Origin: Gemmatimonadota bacterium
GTDB taxonomy: Bacteria > Latescibacterota > UBA2968 > UBA8231
Direction: 5' to 3'
Length of the DNA stretch: 7,464 nucleotides
Assembly: GCA_009845645.1 (NCBI GenBank)
Contig: VXZF01000605.1
Span: 1 to 7,464, forward strand
Below the pieces are notes generated by a model that worked only from the letters and a program-made list of their open reading frames with translations, made no database searches and was not told the origin of the DNA. Position numbers and translations under genes: made by a program. Shown here piece by piece: positions 1 to 5,108 of this stretch. Positions within the stretch are counted from its first letter, which is position 1, and each line of letters begins with the position of its first letter.

Positions 1-1080
1 GGCTTTTTCAGGCCAATCTTCACAATTATTTCTTGGTATATAAAAAGTAGAAATTTGATTATTAGTTTCTCTGACATAAGAACTAACATATGTATTATCA
101 CTCCTGAACAATCCGAAAAACTGTTCGAGTTTCTCTTGAAAATAAAAAGAAAATGGATACAGAACTCGGGCCGCATATTCTCGCGCTTCGATTGTGTCAC
201 CCGTTCTTTTTTGCAAAGAATGTTTGAAAAGCGCGATTTCTTTATCTATGTCCTCTGCTTCTTCAATATCCTCTCCACGAGCGGCTTTCAAATGCAGATT
301 CAGGGCATATTCGCAACAATGTGCAACATAGGTGATAAATTCGGCCAAATCCTCAGCCTTATCGACTTGTTCTAACGTTTTGATGTATTGCTCTCTCTCC
401 TCTATAGCTATGATAGCCACCGTGTAGCCGTGCTTGATTAAGATCATGTTCATCAAAAGCCGCGCCATGCGTCCATTCCCATCATCAAAAGGATGGATGC
501 GGACAAAGCGATAGTGAAACGTGGCAGCTATGATAATGGGATGCTCGCCCTCGTTTTCAGTCCGTCTGTACCAGTCTATAAGATCGCTCATCGCTGGTTT
601 CACCTGCTCCGGCGAAGTATAGTGATATATCTCGCCGGTAGAAGTAAGCACGTTGTTTGGCTGTGTTTTATAGGTTCCAATGGTAATGAACCGCCTCGTG
701 GGCTGTCCATCTGGTGTCATCGCATCGATTTCATAAGGCTCTTTCAACAACACTCTATGGAGATTGCGGATGAAGACCTCGTTGAGTTCTTCGTCCCTTT
801 TAACTGCATCTTCTATTGCCTTTACCGCCTCATCATGCCCCTCAATGTCCAGATGATCGCGCATCGGCTTTCCGTGGGCAGTGAGTCCGTGAAGAATCAG
901 GCTTCTCGTTTCTCCGAGAGTCAGGCTGTTGCCTTCTATGGCATTGGAGTGATAATTCGATTCAAGCCTGAGCTTTTGCTCTATCCGCCCCACGACATCA
1001 GCCGACAATGGACGCAATTTGTCCAGTTCCCCTTTCAGCCGATCAATTTCTTCAATGATCGTTGAGCCACTATTGCTCAT
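1..1080 (-). CDS. Fic-domain protein, class II (probable AMP-transferase), C-terminus cut by window edge
   Basis: The reading frame opens at ATG 1080 and stays open for 360 codons to base 1, so the C-terminus lies outside the window. Seen directly: the Fic active-site motif HPFDDGNGRMAR at residues 196-207, an exact fit to HPFx(D/E)GNGRxxR with catalytic H196. An N-terminal SNAIEGN at residues 45-51 fits the inhibitory-helix motif (S/T)xxxE(G/N), with E49 as the inhibitory glutamate. A flap-like segment (ITIGTYKTQPNNV) precedes the motif. Known of the family: such proteins usually transfer AMP from ATP to a hydroxyl of a target protein, and an N-terminal inhibitory helix defines class II, regulated within one chain. 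The C-terminal part after about residue 270 is rich in charged and aromatic residues and is not recognised. The gene is more AT-rich than its neighbours, most clearly over the first 250 bases, which suggests acquisition by transfer. The target is unknown. No separate antitoxin is visible upstream, as expected for class II. Confidence 0.93.
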   Translation of the reverse strand, partial: MSNSGSTIIEEIDRLKGELDKLRPLSADVVGRIEQKLRLESNYHSNAIEGNSLTLGETRSLILHGLTAHGKPMRDHLDIEGHDEAVKAIEDAVKRDEELNEVFIRNLHRVLLKEPYEIDAMTPDGQPTRRFITIGTYKTQPNNVLTSTGEIYHYTSPEQVKPAMSDLIDWYRRTENEGEHPIIIAATFHYRFVRIHPFDDGNGRMARLLMNMILIKHGYTVAIIAIEEREQYIKTLEQVDKAEDLAEFITYVAHCCEYALNLHLKAARGEDIEEAEDIDKEIALFKHSLQKRTGDTIEAREYAARVLYPFSFYFQEKLEQFFGLFRSDNTYVSSYVRETNNQISTFYIPRNNCEDWPEKA

Positions 1081-1193
1081 TATGTCCTCATTTCCACGAA
1101 CATTCGCCGCTTGAACATCGGCTCCAGCACCGATAGTCGTCGAATTGCAATGCTTGCTTTACGGCAGCATATATAATACTACCGAATGACTTC
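1081..1193. other. Intergenic gap between the mutarotase and Fic genes
   Basis: This 113-base gap is the largest non-coding stretch apart from the divergent region near 5.05 kb. It holds an AT-rich patch (about 1169-1180) that could be a -10 element for the Fic gene. A small inverted repeat, ATCGG and CCGAT separated by eight bases, lies around 1114-1131. No convincing terminator with a U-tract is visible, so read-through from the upstream operon into the Fic gene is possible. No small ORF worth naming was seen. Confidence 0.6.
1085..1089 (-). promoter_or_regulatory. Shine-Dalgarno site of the Fic gene
   Basis: The minus strand reads GAGGA, then four bases, then the ATG at 1080. This is a good match at workable spacing and supports that start. 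The only nearby upstream ATG (in GAAATGAGG) hits a stop after two codons. Confidence 0.65.
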
Positions 1194-1205
1194 TCACACG
1201 TGCAA
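1173..1205 (-). promoter_or_regulatory. Weak candidate promoter for the Fic gene
   Basis: On the minus strand, TTGCAC (1205-1200) is followed 18 bases later by TAGTAT (1181-1176), overlapping TATTAT (1178-1173). The matches to sigma-70 consensus are partial (3/6 and 4/6). The -35-like part lies inside the 3' end of the mutarotase gene. The change in base composition at this boundary makes an independent promoter plausible, but the sequence match alone is weak. Confidence 0.25.
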
Positions 1206-1538
1206 TTGCAAGTCAAATACGAGTTCCATATTGGCCCACCACTCGCCCTCTTTTGCCTCGGGCACCTGCTGCTGAAAGGTCCGCATCAGCTCGTCCCACT
1301 CCTTCGCTTTGGGATTTTGTTCGACGTAGCGCGGGAAGTCTCGGGCTGGGTCGAACTCGTCGGTGGCAGTCATGTACATGAACATCCGCTGGCCCAAGAG
1401 AAAAATTTTCATGTCGGTGATGCCGACCTCGCCTAGGCCTTGAAGTGGCTCGGGCCAAGGGTTGGCGTGGTATGCTTTGTACTGGGCGATCAGTTCGGGA
1501 TCGTCTTTCAATTCAAGGGTTAGGCCAAAGTGCTGCAT
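1194..1538 (-). CDS. rhaM: L-rhamnose mutarotase family protein (RhaM/DUF718-like)
   Basis: A 114-residue protein, close to the roughly 104 residues of E. coli RhaM. RhaM interconverts alpha and beta anomers of L-rhamnose so that the isomerase receives its preferred form; it is a small cytoplasmic ferredoxin-like-fold dimer. Seen here: QYKAYHANPWPE at residues 19-30, which lines up with EYQRRHNPIWPE of E. coli, so Y20 and H24 match its Tyr18 and His22. W81 aligns with the first tryptophan of the E. coli Trp pair, but the next residue is D82. The C-terminal MELVFDL matches the family's terminal strand. The gene is last in the phosphatase-glcD-glcF series and overlaps the glcF end by 19 nt, so it is probably co-transcribed with it. 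Sugar specificity (rhamnose, fucose or another) cannot be read from the sequence. Confidence 0.85.
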   Translation of the reverse strand: MQHFGLTLELKDDPELIAQYKAYHANPWPEPLQGLGEVGITDMKIFLLGQRMFMYMTATDEFDPARDFPRYVEQNPKAKEWDELMRTFQQQVPEAKEGEWWANMELVFDLQLHV

Positions 1539-2860
1539 TGCGTTCCTCCTTGGTTTTCAGCGCGATAGGCTGCGGCTAAAAGCGATACGGGGTGGATGAC
1601 GTCCACGGCGGCTTGGGCGCGGCGGACGCCGTATTGGAGCTGGATGGCACAGCCCGTGTTGCCCGTGGCCACTGCGGTCGCGCCGGTCGCGCATACGTGC
1701 GCCATTTTGCGGTCAAGTAGCTGCATGGACAGCTCGGGTTGGGTGATGTTGTAGATGCCGGCACTGCCGCAGCACCAGTCGGCCTCTGCTAGTGGCACGA
1801 GTTGCAAATTGGGCACGGCTTGGAGCACCTCGCGCGGGGCTGCGGAAGCCCGCTGTCCGTGCTTGAGGTGGCACGACTCGTGGTAGGCGACCTGTTGTGG
1901 GGGCATTGCGGCGCGGGGCTGGCGCAAGCCGATGTCGGCGAGCCATTCGTGGACGTCCTTTACTTTTGCGCTCCACACAGCGGCCCGCTTTGCATAGGCG
2001 GGGTCGTCGGCTAGCAAGCGGTCGTAGTGCTTGCAATGCAAGCCGCAGCCGCCGGCGTTGACGACGATTGCGTCCAGATTTTCAGTGTCAAAGGCGTCGA
2101 TGTTGAGCCGCGCCTGCTGCTGCGCCTGTTCGACTGCGCCGTTGTGCGCGTGCAGCGAGCCGCAACAGGCTTGGCCGTCCGGCAGCAGCACTTGGCAGCC
2201 GTTGTGCTGTAAGACGCATATGGTATCGGCGTTTACCTCGGCAAAGGATATGTCTTGGACGCAGCCGGCCAACAGCGCGACTCGGTAGCGCGGTGCAGGC
2301 GGATTCGCCTGTTGCAAATCTCGGCGGTACAACTGGTCGGTAAAGCGCGGAGAAATCTGCGGTGCCAGCGGCTCCAGATTCCCCAAGCCAAAGGGCAGCA
2401 GCCTGAGGAGGCCGCTGTGGCGCGCCAGTGTTTGCAGGCCACTGCGCTGGAATGCGCGCAGCAAGCGCGCCACTGCTCGCAAGCGCGTCTGTTTGGCAAA
2501 GAGCCAGCCGAGGATCCAACGGCGCACAAAATTCCGTACTGTGCCGTCGAGCAAGCCCTGCCGCTCCACTTCGGCGCGGGCGCTTTCAAATAGCGCGGCG
2601 TAATCCACGCCAGCCGGACACGCGGTCTGACAGGCGAGGCAGCCGAGGCAGAAGTACATCTCTTCGGCAAAGGTCACACCCGCCTCTAGCTCGCCATCGG
2701 CGATGGCTCGCATCAGGGCGATCCGTCCCCTTGGCGAAGAGCGCTCGTTCAGGGTCGCGTCGTACGTCGGGCAGGTCGGCAGGCACATACCGCAGTGCAT
2801 GCACTGCTGGAGGATCGAGTAATCCAAGTCTCGGAGCAAGTTCAGGCCGTCGTCGCTCAA
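1520..2860 (-). CDS. glcF: Glycolate/2-hydroxyacid oxidase iron-sulfur subunit GlcF
   Basis: A 446-residue iron-sulfur subunit, slightly longer than E. coli GlcF (about 407). It should carry electrons from the FAD subunit toward the quinone pool at the inner membrane face. Seen: two ferredoxin-type clusters, CMHCGMCLPTCP (C20, C23, C26, C30) and CLGCLACQTACP (C71, C74, C77, C81), each expected to bind a 4Fe-4S centre. Two cysteine-rich CCG domains follow: C200 with CCGS at 232-235, and the ESCH segment with C330 plus CCGSAGIYN at 363-371. The start is TTG at 2860 within a TTGA overlap with the glcD stop. The in-frame codons just upstream offer no ATG, and the overlap implies translational coupling. 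The substrate could be glycolate, lactate or another 2-hydroxyacid; the family does not discriminate well. Confidence 0.93.
   Translation of the reverse strand: MSDDGLNLLRDLDYSILQQCMHCGMCLPTCPTYDATLNERSSPRGRIALMRAIADGELEAGVTFAEEMYFCLGCLACQTACPAGVDYAALFESARAEVERQGLLDGTVRNFVRRWILGWLFAKQTRLRAVARLLRAFQRSGLQTLARHSGLLRLLPFGLGNLEPLAPQISPRFTDQLYRRDLQQANPPAPRYRVALLAGCVQDISFAEVNADTICVLQHNGCQVLLPDGQACCGSLHAHNGAVEQAQQQARLNIDAFDTENLDAIVVNAGGCGLHCKHYDRLLADDPAYAKRAAVWSAKVKDVHEWLADIGLRQPRAAMPPQQVAYHESCHLKHGQRASAAPREVLQAVPNLQLVPLAEADWCCGSAGIYNITQPELSMQLLDRKMAHVCATGATAVATGNTGCAIQLQYGVRRAQAAVDVIHPVSLLAAAYRAENQGGTQCSTLA
1543..1551 (-). promoter_or_regulatory. Strong Shine-Dalgarno site of the mutarotase gene, inside glcF
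   Basis: The minus strand reads AAGGAGGAA, a near-perfect anti-16S match. The AGGAGG core ends six bases before the ATG at 1538. It lies within the last codons of glcF and fixes the mutarotase start, confirming that the 19-nt gene overlap is real. Confidence 0.85.
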
Positions 2861-4236
2861 TCGAACATGTTCCCTGGGTTTAAGATGCCCTTGGGGTCGA
2901 AGGCGGTCTTGACCCGCTTGAGAATTTCCAGCCCCACTGGCCCGAGTTGCCCGGGCAAGTAAGGTTTTTTGGCCAAGCCGACTCCGTGCTCGCCCGTGAT
3001 GGTCCCACCCAATTCGACGGCGTGGTCAAAAACCTCGGCCATGGCCTTTTCGACGCGGGCCATTTCCTCGGTGTCGCGCTCGTCGCACAGGAAGGTGGGG
3101 TGCAGGTTGCCGTCGCCGAAGTGGCCGAAGGTTCCCACCTGCACTTGGTGCCGCTGGCCGACCTCCTGCACGTAGGCGACCATGGCGGCTAGCTCGCTGC
3201 GCGGCACGGTGACGTCCTCCAGCACGACCGTCGGTGCCAGTCGCGCCAGCGCGCTAAAGGCCGTGCGCCGGGCCGCGGCGAGTTGCTGGGCCTCTGCGTC
3301 TGAGGCAGCTAGCCGCACCGAGCGGGCACCGCCCTCGCGGGCAATGGCCTCGATCTGGGCGGCCTGCTCGGCGACCTGCGCTGGGTGCCCATCTACTTCC
3401 ATTAGCAGCACGGCCTCGCAATCCGTTGGCAGGCCAATGCCGGCGTGGGCCTCTACGCATTCGATAGTAGTGCGGTCGAGGAATTCGAGGGTGCAGGGGA
3501 TGATTTTTTGCGCGATAATCGCCGAGACTGTGGCCGCTGCCTGCGTCATCTCGTCGTAGAGGCCGAGTAGGGTCTTTTTGCTTGCAGGTGCTGGGACTAG
3601 TTTCAGCGTGATCTTGGTAATGACGCCGAGCATCCCCTCGGAGCCGATGAAGAGGTCTTTGAGCGTGAACCCCGCCACGTCCTTGACGCATTTGTTACCA
3701 GTTTCTAAAACCTGCCCGTCGGCTAGAACCACTTCCAACCCCATCACGTAGTCGCGCGTCACACCGTACTTTAATCCGCGCAGTCCCCCGGAATTGTTGG
3801 CCACATTGCCGCCGATAGTCGAGATTTTAATTGAGCCGGGATCAGGGGGATAAAATAGGCCAGCAGCTTGGGCCGCGTCGGCAATTTGCTGGGTGAGGAC
3901 TCCCGGTTGGACGACTATTACTAGGTTGGCCGAGTCTAGCTCTAGGATCTGGTTGAGCCGGACCAAACAGAGTGCGACCCCTCCTTGCGAGGGAACCGAC
4001 CCTCCGGCTAATCCAGTGCCCGAGCCGCGCGGTACCACGGGTACTCCGCGCTGGTTGCACAGGACCAAGAGTTGGGAAATCTCCTCCCGACTTTCTGGCA
4101 ACGCCACGCAAGCGGGTCGCTGGTGCAGCAGGGCAGTTCCATCGAAGGCATAGACGCTGCAATCCTCGTCCGAGGTCAACAATTGGTCTGGACGCAAGAA
4201 GGTGCCGAGATCGCTTATCAGGGCGGCGTGGTCCAT
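2857..4236 (-). CDS. glcD: Glycolate/D-lactate-type FAD-linked dehydrogenase subunit GlcD
   Basis: A 459-residue flavoprotein of the FAD-binding type 4 (VAO/PCMH) family, the catalytic subunit that oxidises a 2-hydroxyacid to the 2-oxoacid. The N-terminal FAD domain shows VPRGSGTGLAGGS (68-80), PPDPGS (130-135) and IGGNVANNSGG (141-151). The C-terminal substrate and cap domain shows FGHFGDGNLHP (370-380) and GEHGVG (415-420), which hold the histidines and acidic residues expected around the active site. It ends with the usual FDPKGILNPGNMF. The ATG at 4236 is preferred because residue 1 falls where GlcD proteins begin. The frame is open upstream to 4554, but that part overlaps the phosphatase gene and has no GlcD similarity. 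The gene lies 14 nt after the phosphatase stop and overlaps glcF by 4 nt. No glcE lies between glcD and glcF. Glycolate and lactate are the leading substrates. Confidence 0.94.
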   Translation of the reverse strand: MDHAALISDLGTFLRPDQLLTSDEDCSVYAFDGTALLHQRPACVALPESREEISQLLVLCNQRGVPVVPRGSGTGLAGGSVPSQGGVALCLVRLNQILELDSANLVIVVQPGVLTQQIADAAQAAGLFYPPDPGSIKISTIGGNVANNSGGLRGLKYGVTRDYVMGLEVVLADGQVLETGNKCVKDVAGFTLKDLFIGSEGMLGVITKITLKLVPAPASKKTLLGLYDEMTQAAATVSAIIAQKIIPCTLEFLDRTTIECVEAHAGIGLPTDCEAVLLMEVDGHPAQVAEQAAQIEAIAREGGARSVRLAASDAEAQQLAAARRTAFSALARLAPTVVLEDVTVPRSELAAMVAYVQEVGQRHQVQVGTFGHFGDGNLHPTFLCDERDTEEMARVEKAMAEVFDHAVELGGTITGEHGVGLAKKPYLPGQLGPVGLEILKRVKTAFDPKGILNPGNMFD

Positions 4237-4250
4237 CGCGGTGCGCCCTC

Positions 4251-4964
4251 TTACGCACTTGGATACCGCAGTCGCTGCAACTCGTCGGGCAGGTGCTCGG
4301 TGCGGTTGAGATATCTGATAACCGTGGTGCTGGGCGTGAGCGCGATGCGAGTAATCGCCGTGTTGTCGTGCTCGTAATAGGAGCCGTCGTCCCGTGCTTG
4401 GTTGCCCAGGGCCGAAAGCAACAGGCTCATAAAGCCGCCGTGGGTTACAAATCCGATGCGCGTCTTTTCCTCCGCCCGCGCTCGCAAGTCTGCGGCTACG
4501 CCGATAGCGCGGCGCTGGGCCTGCTGATCTGTTTCTTTGCCCGCGTCCCACCATCCGTCTTCGCCGACTTCCGCCGATGGGATGCTAGAGGGAAAACGCG
4601 CGGCAATTTCCGCTCGCGTCAGGCCGGGATAGCCAACGGTTCCCCGCTCGCCGCCGTGGTCGAGGAAAATGCCGCCCATCTCGTGAATAGCTACCCAGAT
4701 CTCCGACTTATATCCCATTGCCTGTCCGATCGCTTGCGCCGTGTGTAGGGTGCGGATCATTGGACTGCAATAAAGCCGATCGAAGAAGGGGCGATCCTCT
4801 GCGCGCTCGGTTGGGGCGAGGTGCAACCCCTCTGCTATATACGCAGCTACTCGTTCGGCCTGTACTCGGCCTTTAGCGGTCAATTCGGGATCGGCGACGC
4901 GCTGGCTAACATCGGCTAGCGCATTGTTGGTGGACTCGCCGTGGCGAATCAGAAATAGGTCCAT
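4251..4964 (-). CDS. Histidine phosphatase (phosphoglycerate mutase-like) family protein
   Basis: With the start at ATG 4964 this is a 237-residue cytoplasmic enzyme. Seen: LIRHGES at residues 5-11 with phospho-acceptor H8 and R7; LTAKGRVQAE (28-37); YCSPMIRTLHTAQ (65-77) with phosphate-binding R71; E95 in IHEMGG as likely proton donor; and H175 in FVTHGG. All the residues expected of an active histidine phosphatase are present. A GFVTHGGFMSLLL segment near residue 171 is typical of the family. Internal start 4964 is preferred because GAGG sits just upstream; an in-frame start at 5039 would add 25 residues, giving 262, with a second RHG motif. The gene heads the operon with glcD and glcF. One possible role is release of a hydroxyacid such as glycolate from its phosphate ester, but the family is broad and the substrate unknown. 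Confidence 0.88.
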   Translation of the reverse strand: MDLFLIRHGESTNNALADVSQRVADPELTAKGRVQAERVAAYIAEGLHLAPTERAEDRPFFDRLYCSPMIRTLHTAQAIGQAMGYKSEIWVAIHEMGGIFLDHGGERGTVGYPGLTRAEIAARFPSSIPSAEVGEDGWWDAGKETDQQAQRRAIGVAADLRARAEEKTRIGFVTHGGFMSLLLSALGNQARDDGSYYEHDNTAITRIALTPSTTVIRYLNRTEHLPDELQRLRYPSA

Positions 4965-4979
4965 GGCATCCTCAAAAGT
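4917..4979 (-). repeat. Repeat copy A: 5' end of the phosphatase gene (inner start)
   Basis: This copy holds codons 1-16 of the phosphatase (MDLFLIRHGESTNNAL) plus about 15 bases upstream with a Shine-Dalgarno sequence (GAGGATGCC before ATG 4964). It matches copy B, 75 bp away, at 42 of the 48 coding bases and about 11 of the 15 upstream bases. Beyond codon 16 the two sequences differ. Confidence 0.9.
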
Positions 4980-4991
4980 GATATGGTTATC

Positions 4992-5054
4992 AAGGGCGTT
5001 GTTGGTGGACTCGCCGTGCCGGATCAGAAACAGGTCCATGGCATTCTTGACAGT
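4992..5054 (-). repeat. Repeat copy B: duplicated 5' end of the phosphatase gene (outer start)
   Basis: This copy encodes the same 16 residues (MDLFLIRHGESTNNAL) from ATG 5039. It differs from copy A at six third-codon positions (CTG/CTA, ATC/ATT, CGG/CGC, AAC/AAT, GCC/GCG, CTT/CTA), all synonymous. Its upstream region reads AAGAATGCC, a poorer ribosome-binding site than GAGGATGCC of copy A. Copy B then continues in frame through nine unrelated residues (DNHITFEDA) into copy A. It is either a translated N-terminal extension or a relic of a second phosphatase gene. Confidence 0.9.
5047..5052 (+). promoter_or_regulatory. Candidate -35 box (TTGACA) upstream of pepA
   Basis: A perfect sigma-70 -35 hexamer lies about 57 bases before the preferred pepA start at 5109. 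The bases at normal spacing (around 5070-5075, TAGTGG) are a poor -10, so the promoter is only tentative. If used, transcription would begin near 5082, which favours the 5109 start over 5079. Confidence 0.3.
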
Positions 5055-5060
5055 AGTATA
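5055..5060 (-). promoter_or_regulatory. Candidate -10 box (TATACT) for the phosphatase-glcDF operon
   Basis: On the minus strand TATACT matches the -10 consensus at five of six bases and lies 16 bases upstream of the outer ATG at 5039. No good -35 hexamer is seen at 16-18 bp spacing. If this promoter is used, the 5' leader before the outer start would be very short, which favours translation from the inner ATG at 4964. Confidence 0.3.
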
Positions 5061-5062
5061 GA

Positions 5063-5104
5063 TAGTGGTTAGTGGTTAATGACCACCTACTACCGAACCA
5101 CCAA
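5063..5104. repeat. Cluster of TAGTGGT and ACCAC elements in the divergent region
   Basis: TAGTGGT occurs twice in perfect tandem (5063-5069 and 5070-5076). ACCACC follows on the same strand at 5082-5087 and again at 5098-5103. GTGGT (5072-5076) and ACCAC (5082-5086) form an inverted repeat around TAATG. The cluster sits between the divergent operons and could be an operator, but chance similarity in a short region is also possible. Confidence 0.4.
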
Positions 5105-5108
5105 CGTT

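Noticed and set aside
493..1065. A 190-codon plus-strand open frame opposite the Fic gene (also a shorter one at 55-375)
   Set aside because: Both lie antisense to a frame with an intact Fic active site and inhibitory motif. Their translations show no recognisable domain.
1114..1131. Small inverted repeat (ATCGG / CCGAT, 8-base loop) as a terminator
   Set aside because: The stem is only five base pairs and is not followed by a T-run on either strand.
1158..1187. Imperfect stem CGGTAG / CTGCCG after the mutarotase stop as a terminator
   Set aside because: It needs a G-T pair, has a long AT loop and is not followed by a T-run; the AT patch fits a -10 element as well.
4237..4554. Extension of the GlcD frame by 106 codons upstream of ATG 4236
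   Set aside because: The extra sequence overlaps the phosphatase 3' end, is arginine-rich and low in similarity to any GlcD, and the GlcD N-terminus fits ATG 4236.
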